Source of the DNA: Cladopsammia gracilis
Taxonomy: Eukaryota > Cnidaria > Anthozoa > Scleractinia > Dendrophylliidae
DNA: 64,000 nucleotides
Assembly: GCA_022457155.1 (NCBI GenBank)
Contig: JAJGOT010000435.1
Coordinates: forward strand, 283,501-347,500
Direction: 5' to 3'
Position 1 is the first letter of the stretch. Each line of letters starts with the position of its first letter. The translations under genes were made by a program, and so were the position numbers. Below are positions 20,658-27,535 of the stretch, in pieces. Below the pieces are notes generated by a model. It did not search any database, was not told the origin of the DNA, and saw nothing but the letters and a program-made list of their open reading frames with translations.

Positions 20658-22563
20658 TTTATTCATGTGTCAATGTATTTAGCTAGCGCTAATTGGGGAC
20701 ACAACATAAAGATACAATAAATAATGAATAGTATGATAAATAAAAGTTAAGAATTAAGAAAGCTATAAAAAAAGGTAAAAACGTGAAATTTCACTTCCGG
20801 TGGATTACAAAACCGCGCAAGAAGAAAGACTGGAAATAGTCTGCTGTGACGTCAATACAAGAATGCCGGTGTCGCGGTTTCTCGGTTCCTCGCATTTTTT
20901 GGTGCGCCCTGAGGAAGAAGCATGGTTCTATTGAGGTGTGTTGTCTATGGTTGTAGCAACACGCTCCAAAAAACGGAGGAACTGAGAAACCGCGACACTG
21001 GCATTCTTGTATTGAAGTCACAGCGGGCTATTTTTAGTCTTTCTTCTTGCGCGGTTTTGTAACCAACCGGAAGTGAAATTTCACGTTTTTAGACGGCTAA
21101 ATCACGGACAAAAAAATCGATATCGAAAAACTTTTTTCGACTTTCTTATCAGAAGGCCATGTAGATTCCATCAAGCAACTAAAAAATATTTGTCATATAC
21201 ACTTCAATTTTGGCTTTCACTTCGGCTGGTCTGTTTTCTCTTCAAAAGCTTCGTTTAAGTGCGTACGTTGCTTCAAGCATCTACAGTCATGTTCTGTTTT
21301 TTAAAGTAGTTAAATTTTTGTCTCATTTGTTATTCTTTTATTTCAGGCCGCATTTTCTCATCCTTGACGAACCGACAAATCATTTAGATGTAGAGACGAT
21401 AGAGGCTCTTGGAATTGCATTAAACAATTATAAGGTGACTCTAATTCACTATTGAATCCCGAGTGTTTTAACTGCTTTTACGGAGAAACGTAAGCTTACA
21501 ATTTTGTCTAACAAGAGGCTACGCTTAGCCTATACTCGTGCCGGAAGGGAATTCTAGGGCAAACACATGTATGCAGCATTGTGTCCATTTTTCGCTTGAT
21601 TCAATCCTGAAGTATCAACTGCTTTGTGCCCAACTTTCACTCGATTTAATTCTGAAGTATAAGCTGGTTTCAAGTTCAGTGCCAAGCTTCTATAAGCGAT
21701 CTCACTTGGATCAGTTCACGCGCTAACTGTGAGACAAACAAAATCCGTTCCGAAATATGCTCTCTATATGTTAGTGACAATTTTTAGTGTGGACCCCGTT
21801 TGTCGGTGAAGTTTCTTTGACAGCAACAATTTGTATGCGTAATGTACGTTACTCCCGGGAAAACACTTACGTAAAACAGCAACAGGCAAATAAAACCCAA
21901 ATTTGTTTTGCTTCTGCTTGCAAAATGTCACCGATCGCACCGAATCTTAAGTATCGTGGGCTCAAAATTTTCTCGCAGTGCATGCGTGCGTATTCTCGTA
22001 CCCAGATCTAATGCGATGCACAAATGAGACACGAAAACAAAAACAAAAAGAAAAACGGAGGACAAACCTTACCTCGTTGCCGTATCCGGCTAAACATTCC
22101 GCTAGCCATGACCATGAAAAATGACGGGCTATAAATTGACATTAAAGTCTGAAGGCTAAATCAACCACAAAGTTGAGGCTGACTTGAAAACTAAGCCTTC
22201 AGTTGTCGTCGTCGCTGTTGATGATGTTTTTGTATCAAACTTTTCCTGGTTCTAATTTGTTGCTGATTTTTAATCATGCAATCCTGATGATCATGCTGTC
22301 TGTGGAGCACACATAAATTATAGAACACAATCTCGACGGAACTTGATTAATTCGCATGTATGTAAGGGTAGGAAAGGTGCAACTTGGTGATAATTTATGT
22401 TCTTGTTTTGCAGGGTGGTGTTATCATGGTAACACACGACGAGCGACTTGTTAGAAGCGTGTGTAAAGAAGTGTGGATGTGTTGTAATGGCGCGGTCATA
22501 AGACAAGATGGTGGATTCGACCAATACAGAAAACTGCTGGAAGATCAGATTAGAGATCTGTGA
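6756..22563 (+). CDS. ABCF3: ABCF3, ATP-binding cassette subfamily F member 3 (C-terminal 431 residues, 17 exons)
   Basis: ABC-F proteins are soluble twin-ATPase proteins without membrane segments, linked to ribosome function. Seventeen exons were placed with GT/AG borders: 6756-6804, 7003-7049, 7395-7454, 8433-8489, 9359-9381, 11135-11190, 11619-11735, 12521-12604, 14209-14285, 15233-15277, 15582-15630, 15938-16018, 17567-17655, 19663-19754, 19969-20101, 21347-21434, 22414-22563. All phases close, giving 431 residues and a TGA stop. In order: first-domain signature LSGGW (residues 54-58), Walker B LLLLDEPTNMLD (74-85), H-loop SHD (107-109), linker [10 protein letters not shown], second Walker [11 protein letters not shown]-loop SQHH, signature LSGGQ (336-340), Walker [13 protein letters not shown]-loop THDE. 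The linker and the [10 protein letters not shown] block identify ABCF3 rather than ABCF1/2. The N-terminal part with the first Walker A is not in the window. No disabling change seen. Confidence 0.95.
7003..7049 (+). CDS. ABCF3: ABCF3 exon ([10 protein letters not shown] block)
   Basis: Encodes [15 protein letters not shown] plus two bases of an Arg codon. The donor GTTGGT is weak, but it is the only one that keeps frame with the next exon; a better-looking GTAATG four bases on would shift the frame. Confidence 0.85.
7107..7210. repeat. 51-bp minisatellite, about two copies
   Basis: GGGTGTAGCAA..GGGTACATTTGACCCCCC occurs twice in tandem plus a partial third. Intronic. Confidence 0.7.
7395..7454 (+). 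CDS. ABCF3: ABCF3 exon ([10 protein letters not shown])
   Basis: Acceptor TTTTAG, donor GTACAG; 60 nt. Encodes [19 protein letters not shown] with split Arg codons on both sides, part of the first nucleotide-binding domain. Confidence 0.9.
7689..7774. repeat. Tandem duplication, about 41-46 bp
   Basis: TTTTATTGTTTTGTACAACT followed by GCACCATACTGCTGCTCTG occurs twice in a row in an ABCF3 intron. Confidence 0.7.
8019..8060. repeat. (TAA)n microsatellite upstream of retroelement copy 1
   Basis: About 14 TAA units that abut the retroelement fragment directly; a second TAA array (8319-8349) closes the other side. Confidence 0.95.
8060..8218 (+). pseudogene. R4/Dong-like retrotransposon ORF, 3' fragment (copy 1)
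   Basis: 53 codons to a TGA. The peptide ([14 protein letters not shown] ... [16 protein letters not shown]) matches the C-terminal end of the longer copy at 47713-48543. The upstream part is missing, as expected for 5' truncation during target-primed insertion. The ATG is formed at the junction with the TAA array and is not a real start. Intronic in ABCF3. Confidence 0.8.
8061..8318 (+). mobile_element. 5'-truncated TAA-targeted retroelement, copy 1
   Basis: Insert of about 258 bp (end of ORF plus ~100 bp of 3' UTR) lying exactly between two TAA arrays (8019-8060 and 8319-8349). Dong-type elements of the R4 clade are known to insert in TAA repeats. Confidence 0.75.
8319..8349. repeat. (TAA)n microsatellite downstream of retroelement copy 1
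   Basis: Ten TAA units immediately after the element's 3' UTR. Confidence 0.95.
8433..8489 (+). CDS. ABCF3: ABCF3 exon (first ABC signature)
   Basis: Acceptor TTTACAG, donor GTAAGAG; 57 nt. Encodes [18 protein letters not shown], which holds the LSGGW signature of the first ATPase domain. Confidence 0.93.
8535..8703. repeat. Inverted-repeat element (related to 43530-43671)
   Basis: Left TTGTAGTTCAGATTTT is mirrored by AAATTTAAACCACAAC at the right, with TTTGAAAAAA/TTTTCAAA blocks inside. The same design occurs at 43530-43671. Confidence 0.5.
8710..9018. mobile_element. Small TIR element (CACCTAA..GTCATAGAAAAA ends), copy 1
   Basis: Left ACACCTAAATGCAATA..GTCATAGAAAAA and right TTTTTCTATGACA..AATTAGGTGCA are inverted repeats. 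A larger relative with the same ends lies at 53236-54091. Confidence 0.6.
9359..9381 (+). CDS. ABCF3: ABCF3 23-nt microexon (Walker B)
   Basis: Acceptor TTTCAG, donor GTAAGAAA. Encodes PDLLLLD plus one base of the catalytic Glu codon. It is required to join the signature exon to EPTNMLD in frame. Confidence 0.9.
9537..10450. mobile_element. Mutator-like non-autonomous element with long TIRs
   Basis: TIRs of roughly 115 bp begin TAGCCTGTTCCAGGCGTTCA at the left and end TGAACGCCTGGAACAGTCTA at the right. Both sides are flanked by the 9-bp direct repeat TGTTTAAGG (9528-9536, 10451-10459). Long TIRs with a 9-bp duplication are typical of Mutator-like elements. No transposase is encoded in its 914 bp. 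Sits in an ABCF3 intron. Confidence 0.8.
10460..11134. other. ABCF3 intron sequence, nothing recognised
   Basis: AT-rich intron DNA between the Mutator-like element and the next exon; no exon, repeat pair or coding run could be supported. Confidence 0.5.
11135..11190 (+). CDS. ABCF3: ABCF3 exon (EPTNMLD)
   Basis: Acceptor GTATAG, donor GTGAGT; 56 nt. Encodes [19 protein letters not shown], finishing the first Walker B and the D-loop. Confidence 0.93.
11619..11735 (+). CDS. ABCF3: ABCF3 exon (first H-loop)
   Basis: Acceptor TTGATAG, donor GTATGA; 39 codons. Contains [20 protein letters not shown] (switch histidine) and ends SYRGNYE. Confidence 0.93.
12521..12604 (+). CDS. ABCF3: ABCF3 exon (inter-domain linker)
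   Basis: Acceptor CTTTCAG, donor GTTTGT; 28 codons. Encodes [20 protein letters not shown] and on to RQHLQ, the charged helical linker between the two ATPase domains and the most diagnostic ABCF3 block here. Confidence 0.95.
12946..13662. mobile_element. piggyBac-like non-autonomous element (TTAA target)
   Basis: GGTTACAGTGTACCTTC at the left is mirrored by GAAGGTACACTGTAACC at the right. TTAA flanks both ends (12942-12945, 13663-13666). No transposase in its 717 bp. The TTAA duplication is the basis for the piggyBac suggestion. Confidence 0.75.
13667..14208. other. ABCF3 intron sequence, nothing recognised
   Basis: No exon or paired repeat supported. Confidence 0.45.
14209..14285 (+). CDS. 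ABCF3: ABCF3 exon ([10 protein letters not shown])
   Basis: Acceptor ATTTCAG, donor GTAGGT; 77 nt. Encodes [20 protein letters not shown] and on to LEK, the rest of the linker helix. Confidence 0.92.
14920..14962 (-). ncRNA. Hammerhead-like ribozyme core (probably decayed)
   Basis: On the minus strand TGATGA (14951-14946) is followed by a GGGG-TTAT-CCCC stem-loop and GAAAC (14932-14928), then GTC. That is the order of the hammerhead catalytic core, stem II and core. The usual first C of CTGATGA is displaced by an extra A, and helix I pairing is weak, so activity is doubtful. Penelope-like elements of animals often carry such ribozymes. Confidence 0.4.
15233..15277 (+). CDS. ABCF3: ABCF3 exon (short linker)
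   Basis: Acceptor TTTTAG, donor GTAAGT; 45 nt. Encodes [14 protein letters not shown]. Joins phase 2 on both sides. Confidence 0.88.
15582..15630 (+). CDS. ABCF3: ABCF3 exon (start of second ATPase domain)
   Basis: Acceptor CTTTAG, donor GTAGTG; 49 nt. Encodes [16 protein letters not shown]. Confidence 0.9.
15938..16018 (+). CDS. ABCF3: ABCF3 exon (VTFYYEKGK)
   Basis: Acceptor TGTACAG, donor GTAAGT; 27 codons. Encodes [20 protein letters not shown] and on to SRIAL, including the A-loop aromatic residues. Confidence 0.93.
16144..16692. mobile_element. TIR element (GGGTCAAT ends), long member
   Basis: Left GGGTCAATTCAATAAAACTT and right AGTTTTATTGATTTGACCC are inverted; the CACTTGTACTTTACA block is also mirrored. 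549 bp, intronic. A 107-bp relative lies at 52151-52257. Confidence 0.75.
17349..17487. mobile_element. MITE with TIR GGTGGATAGCGCTATCCACC-type ends
   Basis: Left TTGTTCAAAAGGTGGATAG and right CTATCCACCTTTTAAACAA are inverted, each with an inner GGATAG/CTATCC palindrome. About 139 bp, intronic. Confidence 0.75.
17567..17655 (+). CDS. ABCF3: ABCF3 exon (second Walker A)
   Basis: Acceptor CTGTAG, donor GTAGGA; 89 nt. Encodes [20 protein letters not shown] and on to [12 protein letters not shown] is the P-loop. Confidence 0.96.
18240..19002. mobile_element. pogo/Tigger-like MITE with internal minisatellite
   Basis: CAGTAGAGTCCCGTTA at the left and TAACGGGACTCCACTG at the right are inverted ends typical of pogo-like elements; TA precedes the left end. 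Short CATCTCGAAC-like repeats lie inside. A CTGTAC minisatellite fills 18622-18895. No transposase. Confidence 0.7.
18622..18895. repeat. CTGTACAAGAA minisatellite
   Basis: About a dozen units of AAGAACTGTACTGT plus variable CTGTGCTGTA pieces. All frames on both strands lack stops over much of it, giving false ORFs of 100-179 codons. Not coding. Confidence 0.9.
19374..19429. repeat. 12-bp tandem repeat, GGGTTAGCGNAC
   Basis: Five near-perfect units of ACGGGTTAGCGC/T in an ABCF3 intron. Confidence 0.85.
19663..19754 (+). CDS. ABCF3: ABCF3 exon (Q-loop)
   Basis: Acceptor TCTACAG, donor GTACAA; 92 nt. Encodes [20 protein letters not shown] and on to SKFP. Confidence 0.95.
19969..20101 (+). CDS. 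ABCF3: ABCF3 exon (second ABC signature)
   Basis: Acceptor TTTACAG, donor GTAGGA; 133 nt. Encodes [20 protein letters not shown], then [20 protein letters not shown]. Three decayed copies of this exon follow in the next intron. Confidence 0.96.
20126..20465 (+). pseudogene. Decayed tandem copies of the ABCF3 signature exon
   Basis: GGTAGATATGGAGTG, part of the 19969-20101 exon, recurs at about 20136 and 20305, followed each time by exon-like text (TTAGCTCTTAAACCCGTGAG; TTAGACCTGTGAGAAGCTTG) and by the post-exon tract ATATCTA. A weaker third copy (GATTGGTTACTTGGCTCTTA) is near 20435. Stops and frameshifts (for example TGA replacing the Gly in the signature) break all of them. Confidence 0.8.
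20510..21200. mobile_element. Foldback-type element with long arms, broken by a retroposon
   Basis: Left arm 20510-20620 plus 20777-20890 is matched inverted by about 20975-21200 (GTATATGACA and AACGTGAAATTTCACTTCC blocks mirrored). The left arm is split at 20620/20777 by a 156-bp insert starting with (GAT)n. The centre can encode [14 protein letters not shown], which resembles the start of a THAP zinc finger, but it is too short to claim. Confidence 0.75.
20621..20776 (-). mobile_element. Short retroposon 3' end with (ATC)n tail
   Basis: On the minus strand the segment ends AATAAAGTT followed by about 12 CAT/ATC units (20655-20621). That is the look of a truncated LINE/SINE 3' end with a microsatellite tail. 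It interrupts the foldback arm cleanly. Confidence 0.55.
21347..21434 (+). CDS. ABCF3: ABCF3 exon (second Walker B)
   Basis: Acceptor TTTCAG, donor GTGACT; 88 nt. Encodes [20 protein letters not shown] and on to LNNYK. Confidence 0.96.
21435..22413. other. Last ABCF3 intron; holds a family A fragment
   Basis: The only recognised piece is a short fragment of repeat family A near 22086-22125 (CGCTAGCCATGACCATGAAA). The rest shows no coding or repeat signal. Confidence 0.55.
22414..22563 (+). CDS. ABCF3: ABCF3 terminal exon
   Basis: Acceptor TTTGCAG; 49 codons plus TGA at 22561-22563. Encodes [20 protein letters not shown] (H-loop THDE) and ends [17 protein letters not shown]. Confidence 0.96.
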   Translation, partial: GGVIMVTHDERLVRSVCKEVWMCCNGAVIRQDGGFDQYRKLLEDQIRDL

Positions 22564-22966
22564 CTTTTAAATAATTGATAATGAATTAAGCTACCTATCG
22601 AAATTCGCTCCAACAATGTTCGTGTGTTTGAATCAGACTGTAAAAATGCTAGTAAATAAGAGTTTTTACTCCTCTACGAATTTTATTTCAACTCATTAGC
22701 TGGTTGCCGTAACCAATGCGAAACTAATATCAATATCAATATCAATGCATGGTTTAGCCAGTGTTACTTCTTGTCACTGTTTTATGGAGCGATTCCATGT
22801 TGATGCCTATCCTGAATCAGCATAACTATGCTTTGAACAACTGGGTTATCTTACGCAACTGGCCTCTACCAAAACAGTAGCAACATAATTTTTGTCGCTA
22901 GAAACCATCAAGATTTTTGTTTTTGCAAGCTTCTTCATAGTCTACTGGAATGAAAGGGCCAAAATC

Positions 22967-23022
22967 GTCTGATTGTGTGGTGTATTTGAAAGGGAGATTT
23001 CAAATACACCACACAATCAGAC
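22967..23022. repeat. Perfect 25-bp hairpin
   Basis: Arms 22967-22991 and 22998-23022 are perfect reverse complements (GTCTGATTGTGTGGTGTATT...) around a GGGAGA loop. An outer pair CTGGAATGAAA / TTTCATTCCAG brackets it, so the whole is probably a hairpin MITE. It lies downstream of ABCF3. Confidence 0.85.
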
Positions 23023-23825
23023 CAAGCATCCCAAATTTCTGCTATAATAGGATTTCATTCCAGACTTGTGAAAACAAAATCAAGACAGACGGGGACGGTC
23101 GGGGAAAAAAGAAATCCCGCCGGATTGTGGGGCATTGCCGACGTATGAAAACCTGACGAAATAACGCATCTGGATAGAATAAGGTACAATTGTTGTCATG
23201 GTAACACCAACGGATAGTGCCATATTGTTTTCGAATGTTGGTTCCAATTGTGACTGTAAAATGCGGGAAATTTTACCAAGCCACAGTTTACCTAGACGAA
23301 AGAAAGTTCAATGAACGAAATTATTTTCTCTTGAGAAAGAAATATTTTCGTTAAGATCGCAATAAAATTAAATGTAAAGTAACTTAATTGAATAATAAAT
23401 TCCTATCTTAGTCTTTGACTGTTCTGTGATGCGTTCAAATTTCTCAAACTCAGCCTTGGCAAAACAAATTTTAAAAAAAGTTTTCGTGCAATTAAACTTT
23501 GCTGTCTTCGACACTTTACAGGACGTTCTGCCTGACTGAAAAAAAATTCTGTTGACGCACTGAGCCCTGTCTAGTGTAAATCCCCCCTTCCCTTCAAGAA
23601 AAGGGGGCGGCTGGTACACAGGCTAACGCACTATTATAGATTAAAAACGAGACAATAAACAGCAGCAACGATATCTATGGAGAATAAATATGCAACTTTA
23701 TTTTTAGCTTCCAAATACTGCTAAGCAATAAATATATCGACGTGTTAACATATTTCGCTACAAACTGATATAATGGCGGCCACTGTGGCGGTTTACCTTG
23801 TTACGATGCAACTACCAAGTTACCT
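23023..23825. other. Intergenic, nothing recognised
   Basis: AT-rich DNA after ABCF3. An AATAAA at about 23363 is a possible but distant poly(A) signal. No gene supported. Confidence 0.4.
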
Positions 23826-24118
23826 TAGTTTAGGTAAAGTCGCACACGAGCCACAGGGTTCCACACGATCAAGGCTTGACCCGGTTCCTGTGGCATGAAG
23901 CAACTAGGAATATTGCTACTGTCCCCTGGATGGGATGCTAGTACGTCGCAGGGATATGCCCAGCATTTTGTCCTCGGTACCCATTTATAAACCTGGGTGG
24001 AGAGAAAGACCATGTGGGGCAAAGTTTCTTGAATGCGGAAACAACACGACGGCCTCGAACAGCCTACTTTAAAATCTGATGTCAAATGCGCTGACCACTA
24101 AACCACTCCGGCTCCACT
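23826..24118 (-). mobile_element. tRNA-derived SINE
   Basis: On the minus strand the head reads GGAGCCGGAGTGGTTTAGTG, then GTCAGCGCATTTGAC, with an A box and, ~40 bases on, a B box-like GTTCGAGGCC. The body contains AATGGGTACC. The order A box, B box, non-tRNA body is that of a tRNA-type SINE of about 290 bp. Confidence 0.7.
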
Positions 24119-24715
24119 TACCTTAATATAAATACGTGAATTACTCGAGCGCCCCTCTCTCTTTATATATATTTTAGCGAATTAAGAGGGATTCTCGACG
24201 AATCTTTAAAATTAGCCGTGGTATTAATTGCTAATCACTGAAATGATGAGCTCGTTCGTAAAACTATACTTATATACTTAGACAATCTACTATTTACTAA
24301 ATCCTAAATTGAAACATTGCTTAAAATAGTAGCCCTACGGTAACGTTATATCCTCCAAACACATTTAGAGGAGAGGCCGTTAACGGCCCCAAATGACGAA
24401 AATTTAGTTACATCGTTATCGGGATCATATTTGGACTGTCAAGTTATTAGAAAGCATTTGCCTGAAAAAAAGCAACGGCAAAAGTGCTTACAAAGAATCA
24501 TAATGTATGTACACCTTTACTGAAAACTCGCGTATTGAATATTGAATATTGAATATTGATTATCTAAAAAATTTGCCCCAAATGTGCCATTATTATTAAT
24601 AACTTTCCTAAAATCTTTATCAGTTGGGTTTTAACAAAACACTGACCTGCCGCTCTACAACAGCAGACAACAAAACGCCGTAACGACTATACCTATGGTA
24701 ACGTGACAGCATTGA

Positions 24716-24890
24716 AGGCCTACCTTCACCCCCAAGACGTTGCGGTCGTTTGTTTTTGTTTTGAAACATTCCATTGTTCATACCCATGATCTGATTGGTT
24801 GCACGCATTCAAGCGTGAATTTCGTGTTACACGAAATTCAGCACAGAAAGTAATTACGGCGTGCACAGCATTTTGGGTGAAGGTGGACCT
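24716..24890. mobile_element. 175-bp piggyBac-like MITE, copy 1 (diverged)
   Basis: Ends AGGCCTACCTTCACCC and GGGTGAAGGTGGACCT. Same element as 57150-57324 and 62211-62385, which have clean TTAA flanks; here the flanks are TTGA and TCAA. Confidence 0.75.
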
Positions 24891-25231
24891 TCAAGGAGCA
24901 AGTGTTTTGTCAAAACCAGTATCAACTTTCAACCACTAAAATTCTATACTTTAAAATTTTCCTCCCTTATCCTAAATTTCCTTCAATGTTCCCTTATTAT
25001 TAACCTTCTGTTTATCATTATCCATTAACTACAATATATGCATCCACTTTAACTGCACCACATCACGCAAGAAAGCTGGCAAATAACTAGCAATCATCTC
25101 GATCACAACCCGAATAAGATGTAAACTATTTAGACACCCAATTCATTTACACAGACCAGGTAAAGGAACAAGTATCGTATCCTCGCAAGTTGTGTATCCT
25201 CTTTGGGTTTCCAGTTTTGAATGCAAAACTA

Positions 25232-25675
25232 AGGCCCCGTCCACACGTATCCGGATATTTTCGAAAACGGAGATTTTTTTCTTCGTTTGCACCTCCCGTC
25301 CACACGTAAACGGCGTTTTCGGCAACAAATACGGAGGTTTTTGAATACGCTCTCCAGACTGTAGATTTTTAAAAACGGAGATTTATCGTATTCGTGTAGA
25401 CGGTCGAAAACGAAGGTTTTCGAATACGATGACGTCAAAACAAAGATGGCGGCAAACTCTTTGATTTTCGCGGGCTTATGCTTCTCACAGCGCGCATGTG
25501 CCAGTAGCCTGCGCATGCTCATCATGTGAAGTCTAGCGTATTCGAAAAATTTTCGCGTATACGTGTGGACGGGCAAATACGATTGTAATACGGTCCGTGT
25601 GGACGCGGATGTTTTCGAATACGGATAAAAAAATCTCCGTTTTCAAAAATATCCGGATACGTGTGGACGGGGCCT
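25232..25675. mobile_element. TIR element (AGGCCCCGTCCACACGTATC ends)
   Basis: Left AGGCCCCGTCCACACGTATC and right GATACGTGTGGACGGGGCCT are perfect inverted ends that continue through CCGGATATTTT..GAAAACGGAGA. Internal sub-repeats of CGTCCACACGT also occur. 444 bp, non-coding. Confidence 0.85.
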
Positions 25676-25754
25676 AATGCGAACTCTCAAATACTGAACT
25701 GTAGCACATGTATCAGCAAGGTACTGTAAGAAAACGTGTTGCTTGTATAAAATT

Positions 25755-26238
25755 ATGCTGTGTTCACACTGGGACGAAACATGTCTAGTCTAATCACGAA
25801 TAACTACATTTGGTGTATGAAAAGTGTTCACATCATTCGGTGTATTGCGCGAATCATGATCGAAACATGTATTTTCTGAACGTGATTGAAACCACCTTCG
25901 TTCCCAAAGAGTTTGACAAGTGAGAATAAAACTACAAAATCATGCAACAGCAAGTTCGAGCTCTGTTTTTCCGTAATGACAAATTATATAAAGAGAACCG
26001 GGCGTGAAACGTGTTTTGAAATTAACATCTACTGCGTGTTTTGAAATTAACGTGTTTTGAAATTAACATGTTTATGGGAAACGTGTTTCGTTGAAACGTG
26101 TACTCTAAACATGATTCGGTACCGATGTAAACACAGCATAATGCGAACAATTAAATCGCAAACATGTTTACGTGAAACGTGTTTCGTTGAAACTTGTTTA
26201 CTCGCAAACATGTTTCGGTCCTGATGTGAAAATAGCAC
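25755..26238. mobile_element. TIR element rich in AAACATGTTT/AACGTGTTT
   Basis: Left ATGCTGTGTTCACACTGGGA and right CCTGATGTGAAAATAGCAC are inverted, each followed by CGAAACATGT-type motifs. Many GTGTTTCGTTGAAAC sub-repeats inside. Confidence 0.65.
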
Positions 26239-27335
26239 TATTTAATTCGAATAAACGCCAGTTCAAATAAATGCCGGGTCGACTTTGCAATAAAATCGGC
26301 GCGACTCGACAGATTTTTTGAATTGGACCGATTTAAAGACCCAGTTTTGCCCAATATGCATTGCACGCTGCGAGCATCGTCGACCATATTCGTGATGTTG
26401 AAAAATCCGGTAGGTCTTGTCCGTTTGCAACGGTCATGTCAGTCGTTAAACTTTACTCTTAGTCGTACCATATTTAACAGGCAACACTTAGAACGTATTT
26501 TAATGTAACAAGTTTGAAGAGAACAGAAGCACGAGACGATACAATTCCTTTTTACGCGATTGAATTTTTGAATCCCGAAAAACAATAGAAGTCTCGCTCC
26601 CGTGCAAACCAAAACAGTAACAGAGGCGAGTGAAGCGTAATGGACAAAATTGGGTCTGTCGTCCGTGAATTGCATACTAAAATACACGTACGATTTACGA
26701 TTCGATAGCTTCGGGACGACAAAGTGTTTTTGCGATTTAATTCGTCAGGTTTCCTGTCTTCTGATATGAATTCGGACTTCATCTTCCGATGTTTCACCTA
26801 CTGTTGATTTGCTGCCAGATTCTTGCGCGGGACATTGTACCGTGTAGCATAAAATTGTTGCGGGTTGACAATTTTTCATATTTTCCGGTAACAAATTTTT
26901 GCGATTCGGGATGATTGAGAACTAATTTTGGCGATTTCTGATTCGAGTAGCAGAACATTAAAAAGAAAGGAAACATGATCTTAACTTTTATTGCTTGTCG
27001 AGGTGCGACTTTTTAATGACTTTTACGATCTTAGAAGACAATACGGTACTCTTTTAAAGTGACTGACGCAGCCAATAAATCAAACAAAAGACAAACTCAG
27101 CCTTCTTTTGTCTATACAGTGTATATATGTAATTTTAAAAGTTGTAATTAGTCCAATAAAATATCGTTATAACCCAATTTTGCATTACAAAAGCAGAGTC
27201 GGTCATATGACTGAAGGGAGTAAATTAGGAAATTTTTGCTGGAGAATTATTTTACGAGAGTTTTGTTCTGCGGGATGTACTTTTTTGTGGATAGAGAGCA
27301 AAGATCGCAAAAATTTCATGCTACACCGCGGAAAG
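26239..27335. other. Intergenic region between convergent genes
   Basis: No gene or repeat pair recognised. A TTTATT at 26986-26991 (AATAAA on the minus strand) is a candidate GOLIM4 poly(A) signal, about 345 bases past its stop. Confidence 0.4.
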
Positions 27336-27535
27336 TTAATTTTGTTGTTTATTATCGTGAGCAGCTTTAAGTGATCGATCAAATGTCCTCTCGTCATGAT
27401 GAACCTGTTGCTCCTTCCGTGAATCTTGAGCTTCTAAATTATCGCCATCTTCCTGATCAGCATCATCTGGATCATCTTCGTCTGGGTCTTGATCATCAAC
27501 TTGATCATTATCAGCATCCTCGTCATCATTATCAG
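27336..27535 (-). CDS. GOLIM4: GOLIM4 terminal exon, acidic tail
   Basis: Acceptor TTGTGTAG; 65 codons plus TAA. Over a third of residues are Asp/Glu (ADNDDEDADNDQVDDQDPDE and on), then HHDERTFDRSLKAAHDNKQQN. Acidic luminal C-terminus as in the vertebrate protein. Confidence 0.88.
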
